Numbered from the stretch's first letter, positions 7,252 through 14,644 are shown. The stretch is DNA of 34,673 nt from Desulfosporosinus sp. I2 (GCF_000960765.1 NZ_JYNH01000037.1:1-34673); one strand, 5' to 3'. Notes: generated from the letters alone by a model not told the origin. Numbers and translations: made by a program.

Positions 7252-7389
7252 TTCTGGTGTTAGAACTCAATCTATATTCTCAAACCATTTTTGACGTTGC
7301 TATCTTCGACGTCGATTGCTACTTTAACCCATTCTCATACAAATATTGACTGCATCCCACTATCTTGCATTACCAGTTTTGCGTTATTC

Positions 7390-8193
7390 TTATCGAATCC
7401 GTCGCGCACCGAGGTAATGTTTTGACCAATAACTTTCCGACAAACTATGAATACCTACCCCTTCACTAGCTGCTCCAAGAGTACGCCCTCCACCTATATA
7501 AATTCTTACATCGGTAGCGCCTGGGGCATAGGTTTGAAAGAACACGAGATCCCCGGGCCTTAACTCATCACGACTTACTGGCACGCCAAGTTTGTACTGT
7601 TCGGCAGCGGTTCGCGGTAGTGAAATCCCGGAAGCCCTGAATACATATTGCACAAAGCCTGAACAATCAAATCCCTTCAAACTCGTCCCGCCCCAAACAT
7701 AAGGAATCCCTTGTAAACTTAGGCCACGGCTAATGAGCTTGTCAACATCTGAACTACCCCTTGACACCTGGGGAGTTGAAGCCTGTTTAGGTTTGACGTT
7801 CGCCACCTTCTGTGAAGGAACGCTAGGCTTTTTTGAGATTTGAGGCGCTTGAGACGCCTTTCCTACTGAAGCTGGAGTTTTCTTTTCAACAGGAGTTGAC
7901 GTTTTCTTTTCGTCAGGAACATTATTACTTTCAGGTATTTGTGACTCGTTCGTTTTGACCTCGATTGTGGGTTTCCAATTAAACGAATCACGCATTATTT
8001 GAGTAGACAATTTCGATGTTGAAACTGCGAAAGGAGGATTCTTGAGAACAGTACTCTGCACAATAGTAACCTTTGGAACAACTTGTGAATCGAGAATTGC
8101 AGCCTGAGAAGAGGCTACCCCAGTTAAACTACTTGACAAAAGAACACTGGCAAGAGCGACTCCACTAAACCATTTTTTCTTGGGAATTAACAC
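7390..8193 (-). CDS. Secreted NlpC/P60-type cell-wall protein, catalytic His apparently lost
   Basis: The GTG start at 8193 has AAAGGTGG 9 bases upstream and gives a signal peptide (WFSGVALASVLLSSSLTGVA). The longer frame to 8274 runs through the riboswitch and is rejected. A Lys/Pro/Ser-rich linker (about 80-145) leads to an NlpC/P60 domain (about 150-267). The nucleophile Cys177 is present in FDCSGFVQYVF. The usual catalytic His of THVGIYIG is Asp here (TDVRIYIG), and the second polar position in FIHA is also absent (TLGAAS). This suggests a non-catalytic wall-binding role or an unusual active site. It is controlled by a c-di-AMP riboswitch and an 11-bp-repeat promoter. A decayed copy lies at 18203-18504. 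Confidence 0.85.
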   Translation of the reverse strand: MLIPKKKWFSGVALASVLLSSSLTGVASSQAAILDSQVVPKVTIVQSTVLKNPPFAVSTSKLSTQIMRDSFNWKPTIEVKTNESQIPESNNVPDEKKTSTPVEKKTPASVGKASQAPQISKKPSVPSQKVANVKPKQASTPQVSRGSSDVDKLISRGLSLQGIPYVWGGTSLKGFDCSGFVQYVFRASGISLPRTAAEQYKLGVPVSRDELRPGDLVFFQTYAPGATDVRIYIGGGRTLGAASEGVGIHSLSESYWSKHYLGARRIR

Positions 8194-8210
8194 TAAGCTT
8201 GTCCACCTTT

Positions 8211-8335
8211 CTTTGCTTACGAGGTTAGTTGACGGATTCGGGCTAAAGGTGTAAGCCCTACATGTTCTGAACATGATTCACCCCACATGAAATCCCCCGT
8301 TCTGAGCCTATGAAACTCAGATTCAGCATCTTACC
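8211..8335 (-). promoter_or_regulatory. c-di-AMP riboswitch (ydaO-yuaA class)
   Basis: The leader shows the conserved blocks in order: GCTGAATCTGAG..CTCAGAACGGGGGA, GGGGTGAATC, GTAGGGCTT, AGCCCGAATCCGTCAACTAA and CCTCGTAAGC. These match the ydaO-yuaA family, which is known to bind c-di-AMP and to turn off cell-wall hydrolase and K+ transport genes. It lies directly before the NlpC/P60 start, the family's classic position. Confidence 0.9.
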
Positions 8336-8460
8336 TTTGAAGTTTTAAGTGTAATATTTGATTTTACATAAGGGTAATTTAACAGTGAACTACTTTGCAA
8401 TTGACATAACGAATGAAATCCTCCTTTCCCTGCCATATACAAAGTACGATCTCAACCCCT

Positions 8461-8506
8461 AGTAAATACCTTCAATGATACTACATAACTATGAATTTCC
8501 TATGAA
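8461..8506 (-). promoter_or_regulatory. 11-bp-repeat promoter, site B
   Basis: Two clear units (8485-8495 and 8496-8506, both ending ATGAA) lie upstream of the riboswitch. A -10-like TTTACT or TATTTA is at 8461-8468. The offset (22-24) differs from the 21 seen at other sites, so this is the least regular member. Confidence 0.55.
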
Positions 8507-8521
8507 TGCGGAGCCCACCTT

Positions 8522-8561
8522 AAGAAAGGCAGTTTTTCCCTGAGGAACAACTGCCCTTCTT
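8522..8561. terminator. Hairpin, probable terminator
   Basis: AAGAAAGGCAGTT and AACTGCCCTTCTT pair imperfectly around CCCTGAGG. It is related to the GGGCAGT..ACTGCCC hairpins at 3228 and 14002, and would end the minus-strand remnant at 8610-8887. Confidence 0.5.
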
Positions 8562-8609
8562 ACTCGGCTTTCTCTTTCCCTTTGACTGAACGTCATGGTT
8601 TTAATGATC

Positions 8610-8887
8610 GATCCCTGACAATTTTCGAACCACATTTTGGCCCGAATTATATCACGAAACATGGCCCGTCATTACCAAGATGGCCGAGACCAAGCAATCA
8701 ACATATTACAGATCTGGTAGCGTAGCTCCTTCTGCTGAGCCTCTTTTCCCGGACAAGGGCAACAAGATTTCTTATCTTCCATTCTTTCAACCATTTTTGT
8801 ACAGTTTCTCATCTTGTTGCCCTAGCCGATGTTTCAAGATTGGTTAAAAAAGCTTCCAGTCCTCGTTATTAAAATTCCTGCAAACAT
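8610..8887 (-). pseudogene. Decayed transcription unit behind site C
   Basis: A near-perfect ribosome site (GGAGGAGG) precedes ATG at 8887, but the frame stops after 17 codons (MFAGILITRTGSFFNQS). Further on, a second frame reads MRNCTKMVERMEDKKSCCPC. The end (8610-8650) reads AKMWFENCQGSIIK, which resembles the scrap WFENWQGPILNTIDVK at 15712-15783. It appears to be a mosaic of deleted small genes, and no function can be given. Confidence 0.45.
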
Positions 8888-8930
8888 ATTTAACCTCCTC
8901 CGATATTGATATTCGTTCTCATTTCATTAA

Positions 8931-8984
8931 AGTATACCATCGGTTTGTGAATTTGTTGTGAAAGAGTTATGAATTTGTTGCGAA
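8931..8984 (-). promoter_or_regulatory. 11-bp-repeat promoter, site C (four units)
   Basis: Four consecutive units, all ending in TGAA or CGAA, occupy 8941-8951, 8952-8962, 8963-8973 and 8974-8984. The -10 TATACT is at 8936-8931. It is one of the two most complete copies of the operator, yet only gene debris follows it. Confidence 0.75.
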
Positions 8985-9191
8985 GGTACACTAAGCGGCA
9001 CTCTGCCTAAATAATACGACAAAAGGCCAGCCTTGTTGTAAGCTGACCGTTGTCGTCCGATCCAGAGACCTGACGGGGGATCTGTTAATAATCGAGGTAA
9101 ACAAGTGCAAAGCATTCCCCCACTACTCCACCGCTAGCTGTCCAGGGGTATGGATAACCTGCGTTTGGTCCGAGAAGTTCGAATAAGCTGT

Positions 9192-9330
9192 TTACGCGTT
9201 AGTATCCTTCCCTGAATCCATCAATGATTCTCCTTTCAAATGATCAAAAGAGCGATAGACCTTGTCTACCGCCTCTCGATATGCCCAACCTTCAATCCTT
9301 TTAAACAGTTCTTGTTTTCGCTCAACGTAT
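9192..9330 (-). pseudogene. SHOCT-gene tail fused to the site D promoter
   Basis: Just below promoter D the minus strand reads VERKQELFKRIEGWAYREAV and on to MDSGKDTNA then stop at 9192. VERKQELF matches the end of the SHOCT proteins at 14423 and 21975 (LERKQEL). The ribosome site, start and body of the SHOCT gene have been deleted. Bases 8985-9191 hold no other recognisable gene. Confidence 0.55.
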
Positions 9331-9361
9331 TTCTCTCAATTTGCTGTTCTTCCATGACCTT

Positions 9362-9415
9362 AGTGTAACTCTCGGTTACGATAATCTCATGAACAAGTTG
9401 TGAATTTCTTATGAA
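9362..9415 (-). promoter_or_regulatory. 11-bp-repeat promoter, site D
   Basis: The -10 TACACT is at 9367-9362. Units are at 9383-9393, 9394-9404 and 9405-9415, at the standard 21-base offset. The sequence around it is nearly the same as sites A, F, H and J. It now drives only a SHOCT remnant. Confidence 0.7.
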
Positions 9416-9417
9416 AA

Positions 9418-9448
9418 TGGGACCCTGATTAATATTCAGAATCCCTTC
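9418..9448. terminator. Terminator of the GGGACCCTGAT family, end of the dsrJOP operon side
   Basis: ATGGGACCCTGAT pairs imperfectly with TTCAGAATCCC. It lies about 90 bases beyond the dsrP stop on the minus strand and can end that operon. Confidence 0.6.
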
Positions 9449-9534
9449 TGGGTAATTGGCAATTTACAGCCATAGCCGGTAAATGTGTCCGTTATTCATC
9501 CTTCTGTTCATTTTGTCATTATTGACAATTCGTC

Positions 9535-10707
9535 CTATCTATCTTTTTGCTCCCTTACCGAAATAGCAACTTTGTAGAGGATTGTAATGAACAGCATCCC
9601 AATCGCATATACACCCAGTGTCACGGCTATCTCAATGTTTGTAATCACATACTCAGTGACTCTATCAAAGGGATTTGGAATAAATCCGCCAATCACTAGA
9701 CCCATTCCTTTATCAATCCAATTAGCTATGATGATCGCTACAAGGGCCAAGGGCAAAATTTTATCATTTTTCCGTGTACTCGGAAAAAGCAGCAATCCAA
9801 TTCCTACAAAGGCTAAAATAGTGGCTGTCCACATAAACGGAACCAGTCTTGTATGGCCGTCGAGCCCGGCGAAGAGATATTTAAGAGGTGCCTTGGCTTC
9901 GGGTATATTACTATAAAAGGCTGTGAACAACTCCAGCATGTAGAAGAATACGTTAGCGATCATAGCATATGTGACAATCTTGACTAGCGATTGAATTGCT
10001 CCAACGCCCGGGTCTGGGTCAAATTTACTGACTCTTCTAACTAATAAACACAAAAGAATCAGGATCGATGGACCCGCTGCAAAAGCAGAGGCCAGAAATC
10101 GTGCTGCCATTATTGCGGATAACCAGAGATGCCTTCCGGGTAGACCAGCATATAAGAACGCTGTCACCGTATGAATACTGACTGCCCAAGGGATGGAAAG
10201 GTAAATGATCGGTTTTACCCACGCGGGCGTTGGGCTTCCTTTGCTCTCAGCGCCAAGTGTTGTCCACCCAATAATAATGTTGAGTACGAGATATCCGAAT
10301 AAAACTAACATATCCCAGAACATCATGGAATGTGGGCTCGGATACAGTATCACATTAAAGACTCGCAGTGGTTGACCCATATCGACAATAATAAATAGCA
10401 TACTCATGATCACAGAGGGGATCGCTAAAAATTCACCGAGTATGACCATCTTACCAAATTTCTTAAAGTCATGAAGATAGTATGGTAAGACAAGCATAAC
10501 GGCGGAAGCAGCGACACCCACGAGAAACGTAAACTGGGCGATGTACAAACCCCAGGAAACATCCCTACTCATGCCTGTTAAGCCTAAACCATAGCTATAT
10601 TGCTTAAGGTAAGAGTAGAAACCTACCGCGATGACAGCAAGTAAGAGAAAAATCCATGTCCAGTATCGTCGACTACCTGTCAAAGCTCTTTCAAACAAGA
10701 TCTCCAC
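9535..10707 (-). CDS. dsrP: DsrP, NrfD-like membrane quinone-interacting subunit
   Basis: A 390-residue polytopic protein with about ten transmembrane helices. It matches the NrfD/PsrC family and specifically DsrP by context and by N-terminal features (YSYGLGLTGMSRDVSWGLYI, then FTFLVGVAASAVMLVLPYYL). In DsrMKJOP, DsrP is the integral quinone-binding subunit that exchanges electrons with DsrO. Its start overlaps the dsrO end by 17 bases, so dsrJ, dsrO and dsrP form one tightly coupled operon. dsrM and dsrK are not in the window. A piece of a second dsrP copy survives at 15806-15943. Confidence 0.9.
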   Translation of the reverse strand: MEILFERALTGSRRYWTWIFLLLAVIAVGFYSYLKQYSYGLGLTGMSRDVSWGLYIAQFTFLVGVAASAVMLVLPYYLHDFKKFGKMVILGEFLAIPSVIMSMLFIIVDMGQPLRVFNVILYPSPHSMMFWDMLVLFGYLVLNIIIGWTTLGAESKGSPTPAWVKPIIYLSIPWAVSIHTVTAFLYAGLPGRHLWLSAIMAARFLASAFAAGPSILILLCLLVRRVSKFDPDPGVGAIQSLVKIVTYAMIANVFFYMLELFTAFYSNIPEAKAPLKYLFAGLDGHTRLVPFMWTATILAFVGIGLLLFPSTRKNDKILPLALVAIIIANWIDKGMGLVIGGFIPNPFDRVTEYVITNIEIAVTLGVYAIGMLFITILYKVAISVREQKDR

Positions 10708-11485
10708 CCCCTACTAGGTAGTAGACGCTCGGTTGGGTACCCAGCTCAGGTTTACGCCGAATCGTGTACTGCGAACTAACAATTTTTCGCACCTCTGATC
10801 TGGGGTCATCTAAGTCTCCGAAAATTAACCCTCCCTTGGACTTCTCCACACACGCTGGCATTAGACCTTTTTCCAAACGCTCCACGCAGAAATTACATTT
10901 TTCCACGACCCCAAGGGTTCTGGTTGGAAAATCTGGATTTATCTCCTTGATAAAAGGCCTAGGATCCCTAAAATTGAAACTTCTCGCTCCGTAAGGACAG
11001 GCTGCCATGCAAAATCGACATCCAATACAACGGTGGAAATCCATGTCGACAATCCCATCGGGTCTTTGAAATGTAGCCTCAGTGGGGCATGCCCTAACGC
11101 AGGGAGGGTTCTCACAATGATTACACAAAACTATAAAGGGATGGTTTTTTACACTTTCTTTCATATATCTGTTATTCTGGCTAGTAAAGGCATGTTCATA
11201 ATCCTCATTCCATATCCACTTGATCTCATCCTTAGGATTACCTAAGCCTGGAACATTATGGACACTATGACAAGCCTCAATAACTCGATTATAGTCTTCT
11301 TTTGTTTTAAATTTACTCATATCTACAACCATAGCCCAACGTTTCGCTACTAGACCTTGTTGAGGGGTTTCATATTCTGAGGCCTCCACTTTCCCACGGA
11401 GCCCGGTAATAACAAAGGTTCCTCCCAGTCCTAATGCGGTAACCATACCAGCTTTTCTTAAAAACCGTCTTCTGTTTAAACTCAT
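10691..11485 (-). CDS. dsrO: DsrO, periplasmic-side four-cluster ferredoxin with Tat signal
   Basis: A 264-residue protein. The start at 11485 overlaps the dsrJ stop by four bases (ATGA) and has AAAGGAGG upstream. A twin-arginine signal (NRRRFLRKAG) with a hydrophobic stretch covers residues 5-28. Cysteine groups for [4Fe-4S] clusters are CNHCENPPC (121-129) with C133, CIGCRFC (153-159) with C163, CNFC (197-200) with C212, and an early AC at 72. In the Dsr membrane complex DsrO carries electrons between the DsrJ cytochrome and the DsrP quinone site. It is expected on the outer face of the membrane. Confidence 0.92.
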   Translation of the reverse strand: MSLNRRRFLRKAGMVTALGLGGTFVITGLRGKVEASEYETPQQGLVAKRWAMVVDMSKFKTKEDYNRVIEACHSVHNVPGLGNPKDEIKWIWNEDYEHAFTSQNNRYMKESVKNHPFIVLCNHCENPPCVRACPTEATFQRPDGIVDMDFHRCIGCRFCMAACPYGARSFNFRDPRPFIKEINPDFPTRTLGVVEKCNFCVERLEKGLMPACVEKSKGGLIFGDLDDPRSEVRKIVSSQYTIRRKPELGTQPSVYYLVGGGDLV

Positions 11486-11892
11486 TTCCCGGCCTCCTTT
11501 GGCCAAGTGTGGCAACTCCAACAGTTCGGCTTAACGGCTGTATAATTATGGCATGAAACACAGAATTGATCAGATGTATTTAATGCCGGATCATAATGAC
11601 AGTGTAAACACGTCTGAAGACTAATTTTGAATGACTTCCCTTGACTATTAATGTATTCCGTTTTGCCCATGCGCACGGCTTCCTCTCTCCATTGTAGCAG
11701 CAATTTCATGTGATTGGCCCTCATCCATTCCGTTGGCTCGACACACTGCTTATCCGCTAGTTGTAGGATAGCCGAAGTATTCAGATTTATGACAGGCCCC
11801 TTGTTACCTTTCCCCATATTATAGAAGAACGGTAAGCTCAGTAAAGCAACGACGAAAACAAGCGAAGCAATTATTCTTCCTCCTTTGTACAT
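11482..11892 (-). CDS. dsrJ: DsrJ triheme cytochrome c
   Basis: A 136-residue protein from ATG 11892, preceded by GGAGGG at 8-9 bases. The in-frame ATG at 11898 is too close to that site. It has an N-terminal anchor (residues 6-24) and CxxCH sites CLHCH (95-99), CVSCH (111-115) and CWSCH (124-128). Cys50 is the likely unusual heme ligand of DsrJ. It is the first gene of the dsrJOP operon, and its partner genes overlap it. The paralogue at 810-1220 shares the protein and the upstream DNA. No 11-bp-repeat operator is seen upstream (11893-12060), only a CTACATAT..ATATGTAG palindrome at about 12002-12027. Confidence 0.92.
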   Translation of the reverse strand: MYKGGRIIASLVFVVALLSLPFFYNMGKGNKGPVINLNTSAILQLADKQCVEPTEWMRANHMKLLLQWREEAVRMGKTEYINSQGKSFKISLQTCLHCHYDPALNTSDQFCVSCHNYTAVKPNCWSCHTWPKEAGK

Positions 11893-12102
11893 ATCCATTA
11901 CCCTCCTTCAGCGGTATGTAGGATCTCCGCTCTAGTTAATGCCTCGCTCTTTCCACCCCTTATCAGAAACCAGGGACCACAACTCTTATATGCCATTGAG
12001 CTCTACATATTATCTCAAGATATGTAGGCTATTATACGAAATGAATTCTCTAAGTACGATTCATCCTCCCACTTCCTATGTCCATTCCACTATTCTTGCC
12101 GA

Positions 12103-12222
12103 ATGCTTAAGCCAGTCCAAACTGTTCAGGCTGCAGTGGGGAATACCTTGTTAAAATCAGGAGCAACGGGTTTAGATGTCGTTCAACTGCAAATTGAATC
12201 GTTCCAAGCAAATTTAACTTGA
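12103..12222 (+). pseudogene. C-terminal scrap of an unknown plus-strand gene
   Basis: A 39-codon frame, MLKPVQTVQAAVGNTLLKSG and on to QIESFQANLT, reads like real protein but has no ribosome site. Its last bases (CAAATTTAACTTGA, then AATACTTGGGG) recur in damaged form at 15347-15374 and 18570-18597. This suggests a repeated 3' gene end that converged on the next terminator. The family is not recognised. Confidence 0.4.
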
Positions 12223-12358
12223 TTCAAATACTTGGGGAAATAACTAAAAACTCAGACCTTTATTAATCGGTCTGAGCCTTTCTTATCCTAAACCCTTATG
12301 CCCCATTTCCTCCTACTTTTGGTTTTGTGGGATAATTTGTTTTATCGAGCCAGCTTTA
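12223..12358. repeat. Repeated terminator/leader block, copy 1
   Basis: This block contains AATACTTGGGG, the CTCAGA..TCTGAG terminator and, on the minus strand, a ribosome site AGGAGG followed by ATGGGG and an early stop. Copies are at 15350-15620 (with a Csp fragment inside) and 18585-18720. On the minus strand it is leader, RBS, start and terminator with the gene body gone. Confidence 0.65.
12245..12283. terminator. Terminator of the CTCAGA..TCTGAG family
   Basis: AAAAACTCAGACC and GGTCTGAGCCTTT pair around ATTAAT. T-rich flanks on both strands suggest bidirectional use. Confidence 0.7.
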
Positions 12359-12378
12359 GAAAACTTCATAAAACAAAT

Positions 12379-12489
12379 TTACTTGACTAATATGATTCTT
12401 TTATTTTTATCAAGTTGAGTATATTGCTTCTCAAAGTCAGCTAATGGCATTAAAACGGCACCAAGAATATGTCCTTTGTCTGCACATCC
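12379..12489 (-). pseudogene. Internally deleted rhodanese lipoprotein copy
   Basis: Minus-strand translation GCADKGHILGAVLMPLADFE followed by KQYTQLDKNKRIILVK is almost identical to the intact gene at 18930-19310. It jumps from GCA(N)K, just after the lipobox Cys, straight to GHIPGAV, and it stops before the catalytic CHTGPMG loop. The first junction lies in a shared TTGT on the plus strand. It is inactive. Confidence 0.8.
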
Positions 12490-12580
12490 AGAGATGGGAC
12501 CTTGATTTATATTCAGAATCCCTCTTCCAAAGCAAAAAACTGATTCGATTATTCTTAATGAAAGAAACGATGCAGCTTAG

Positions 12581-12787
12581 TTAGGTAGGAGAAAATGAAG
12601 CTTGGTTACTAAACATCCTTAGCGTACAAGTCATCACAACATGAGCACCCTCTACCAAGACTAGCTCCTGATCTACTTGATTCTGCGCAAGATATCTTTG
12701 AGCGTCGGAAAAGATCTTTCGAGCATCGATTATACTTTTGTATTTTCCTACGATGCCGTTTGACTTCTTTCCCTTCAAGATAAGCAT
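12581..12787 (-). CDS. Small hypothetical protein
   Basis: A 68-residue protein with no signal or membrane segment: MLILKGKKSNGIVGKYKSII, a helical-looking DARKIFSDAQRYLAQNQVDQ, then ELVLVEGAHVVMTC. AAAGGA lies 8 bases before the ATG. The family is not recognised. It sits between gene remnants and may itself be a fragment. Confidence 0.35.
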   Translation of the reverse strand: MLILKGKKSNGIVGKYKSIIDARKIFSDAQRYLAQNQVDQELVLVEGAHVVMTCTLRMFSNQASFSPT

Positions 12788-12855
12788 AGATAATCGTCCT
12801 TTCGTAGGATACCTTTTGAATTACTTCTTCTGTTCATAGGATATTGGATGTTTAG

Positions 12856-12951
12856 TCACGTGCTGATCAGTTGATGCCCTCCGCAGCACCCACCTGCACC
12901 CCGTCGATGCATAAAGAACATCAGCCCGAATATAAACAAATACCACCCATA
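12856..12951 (-). pseudogene. Tail of a small membrane protein with CCGGH end
   Basis: The minus strand reads YGWYLFIFGLMFFMHRRGAG then GCCGGHQLIST and stop, preceded by an in-frame stop. A hydrophobic helix followed by a Gly/Cys/His tail resembles small DUF2933-type proteins of metal-rich loci. It lacks a start and is probably a remnant. Confidence 0.35.
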
Positions 12952-13011
12952 TTAGTTTAAGAACTGCCACATAAACGTTCAACCTGGTTTAATTTCGCTT
13001 AATCTTTGTAT

Positions 13012-13791
13012 TTATTTTTTCGTGATACTCCTTGGCAAAGTCAGAACAGCGGCAGAAACAAGGGCTATGACAATCATCCCCACACTACTCCACTGTGCTG
13101 AAGTCCAATTGAAGAGATAACGTGCGCCATCCCCTCGTAAAAATTCTAATCCGAACCGTCCCAGTGAATAGAGCACAATATAGGTTAAAAAGAGAATGCC
13201 CTTCGGTAATTTTCGCCAACGCGAAAGCATTATGATCAGAGCAAAAACAACCATATCCCATTGCCCTTCCCATACCTCTGCAGGCCATAAGGGTTGGCTA
13301 CCATAGGCTGCATAAGCCGGAGTTCCCGAGGGATAAACTAGGCCAAAACCTTGGTTAGTCGGGCTACCAAAAGCATCCCCATTGAGAAAGCAAGCAATTC
13401 TTCCGATCCCCTGCCCTAAGATAATTCCGGGGGCGGCAATATCCGCCATTCTCCAAAAATCAAGCTGATGCTTACGAGTGTAGATCCATCCTACAATAAA
13501 AGCCCCCACCAAAGCTCCTTGAATTGCCAGGCCTCCGTGCCAAATCATGAGGATTTCGGCAAGATGGAGGGAATAATAACTCCACTCGTAAAAAAAGACT
13601 TGCCAAAGACGTGCTCCAATAATAGCCCCAATTACAGCATAGACCAACAAATCCAAGAGATGCTGACGATATTCTTTTTCCAATGAGGCTAAGTGATAAG
13701 CTACCCCTAAGCCGATTATTATTGCCAGGGCTACCACTACGCCGTAAGATCTTAGAGAAAATCCCCCGATGCTGAATAAAATTTGCAGCAA
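13012..13791 (-). CDS. lgt: Prolipoprotein diacylglyceryl transferase
   Basis: A 259-residue polytopic membrane enzyme that moves diacylglyceryl from phosphatidylglycerol to the lipobox Cys of lipoprotein precursors. Signatures are HGGLAIQGALVGA (about residues 84-96) and GQGIGRIACFLNGDAFG with the conserved Arg, plus the closing region LRGDGARYLFNWTSAQW. Seven hydrophobic segments fit the family. The usual GRIGNFING reads GRIACFLNG, a divergence common in accessory Lgt copies. The 11-bp-repeat promoter (13838-13891) places it in the stress regulon beside the lipoprotein genes it could serve. The ribosome site is GGAGAGGGAGGG. Confidence 0.88.
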   Translation of the reverse strand: MLQILFSIGGFSLRSYGVVVALAIIIGLGVAYHLASLEKEYRQHLLDLLVYAVIGAIIGARLWQVFFYEWSYYSLHLAEILMIWHGGLAIQGALVGAFIVGWIYTRKHQLDFWRMADIAAPGIILGQGIGRIACFLNGDAFGSPTNQGFGLVYPSGTPAYAAYGSQPLWPAEVWEGQWDMVVFALIIMLSRWRKLPKGILFLTYIVLYSLGRFGLEFLRGDGARYLFNWTSAQWSSVGMIVIALVSAAVLTLPRSITKK

Positions 13792-13837
13792 ATTCTACGT
13801 CCCTCCCTCTCCTAATATCTAACTTCCAACTAGCTAA

Positions 13838-13891
13838 ATCTTACTATATTAATTGGATTTTTTAATGAATAAGTTGTGGATTTTTTATGAA
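13838..13891 (-). promoter_or_regulatory. 11-bp-repeat promoter, site E (lgt)
   Basis: The -10 TAAGAT is at 13843-13838. Units are at 13859-13869 (ATGAA), 13870-13880 (GTGGA) and 13881-13891 (ATGAA), at the standard 21-base offset. It lies about 50 bases before the lgt start. Confidence 0.7.
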
Positions 13892-14001
13892 CAGTAGAAA
13901 CCACAGAACTACGACCTTTCCCGCTGTGCAAAGGGTTAATCCAGGAATAGAGCCTCCTTGATAACCTTATTAGTGTCTCGCATAGAAGCCATAATTATAA
14001 T

Positions 14002-14031
14002 GGGCAGTTTCTCCCTGTGGAGCCACTGCCC
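14002..14031. terminator. Terminator after the SHOCT pair
   Basis: GGGCAGT..CTCC and GGAG..ACTGCCC pair around CTGT. It lies 23 bases beyond the stop of the SHOCT gene at 14054. Confidence 0.6.
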
Positions 14032-14053
14032 TTTTTAATAAGCTGCGTTCTAC

Positions 14054-14338
14054 TCACTTACTCTCTAAATCATGTTTTTTGCTTTGATATTCCACGGAAT
14101 CTATCTCACCACGCGCATAACGTTCACTTAGAATGTCTAGTCCTGTATTCTGCTTACCGAGTCTATTATTATAAACTTGCGAAGAATTACGACGAAATAA
14201 ATAGATACTCAGTAGAATGATCCCAATTCCGAAGAAGAGCGGCATGATTATCCCCATCCACCCATATCCGCCTCCATAACCACCGTATCCATAACCACCA
14301 TTTCCCCAGCCGCCCATCATATTACCCCATCCCATCAT
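14054..14338 (-). CDS. Gly-rich membrane protein with C-terminal SHOCT domain
   Basis: A 94-residue protein from ATG 14338, with GGAGGA 7 bases upstream; the longer frame is rejected. It has a Gly/Tyr/Trp/Met-rich N-terminus (MMGWGNMMGGWGNGG), one transmembrane helix (about 31-52) and a C-terminal SHOCT motif (LDILSERYARGEIDSVEYQS). SHOCT is a short oligomerisation domain found at protein ends. Close relatives lie at 21588-21872 and 33985-34266, and smaller ones at 14423 and 21975. It is the second gene of a two-gene operon driven by site F. Function is unknown; co-regulation with Met-rich and copper-type proteins hints at envelope or metal stress. Confidence 0.85.
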   Translation of the reverse strand: MMGWGNMMGGWGNGGYGYGGYGGGYGWMGIIMPLFFGIGIILLSIYLFRRNSSQVYNNRLGKQNTGLDILSERYARGEIDSVEYQSKKHDLESK

Positions 14339-14422
14339 GTGAATTCCTCCTCTAAAGTTAAATTTTCCGGATTCCAACGATTAACTCAAAATCTTGCCCA
14401 CTATCAACAGCATTCATTAGTG

Positions 14423-14644
14423 CTATCCCTTCTTAATGGATATTGGCTGTTTTTGTCCATACAGTTCTTGTTTCCGCTCAAGATAGTCCTCTCTATTAAT
14501 CTCACCACGTGCGTATCGATCATTTAAAATATCCAGTGAAGTATGCCCCTGAGATTGATGGTTCGTGCAACATGATCCTCCGGTGTTTCCAGAATTATAC
14601 ATATAAATTGCAACGAAGACTAATAGAATTAAACCAAACATCAT
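14423..14644 (-). CDS. Small membrane protein with SHOCT domain and CC motif
   Basis: A 73-residue protein. One transmembrane helix (residues 2-14) is followed by a short GGSCCTNHQSQGH segment and a SHOCT motif (LDILNDRYARGEINREDYLE). The adjacent Cys pair and two His could bind a metal (inference). GGGGGA lies 8 bases upstream of the ATG. It is the first gene of the operon behind promoter F. Its paralogue at 21975-22166 has one Cys where this has two (RCMGHQSH). Confidence 0.8.
   Translation of the reverse strand: MMFGLILLVFVAIYMYNSGNTGGSCCTNHQSQGHTSLDILNDRYARGEINREDYLERKQELYGQKQPISIKKG

Larger units (their letters stand above)
13817..14035. repeat. Dispersed intergenic repeat, copy 2 (includes lgt promoter)
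   Basis: Matches 3104-3258 on both sides of a block of about 70 bases that carries the 11-bp repeats and is unique to this copy. A short ACTA sequence occurs at both edges of that block, consistent with deletion from the other copy. Confidence 0.65.

Noticed and set aside
7390-8274. NlpC/P60 gene starting at ATG 8274.
   Set aside because: That start lies inside the c-di-AMP riboswitch and gives no proper signal peptide; GTG 8193 has a good ribosome site.
8610-8887. UGA after codon 17 behind a perfect RBS as a second selenocysteine candidate.
   Set aside because: The frame hits further stops (TAG) soon after the UGA and no GGUCU-type loop follows; it is gene debris.
8927-9115. 62-residue minus-strand ORF in the 9 kb gap.
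   Set aside because: It overlaps the four-unit operator of site C and has no ribosome site; regulatory DNA explains the region.
9587-9916. 109-residue plus-strand ORF.
   Set aside because: It is antisense to dsrP, with codon pattern and start unlike a real gene.
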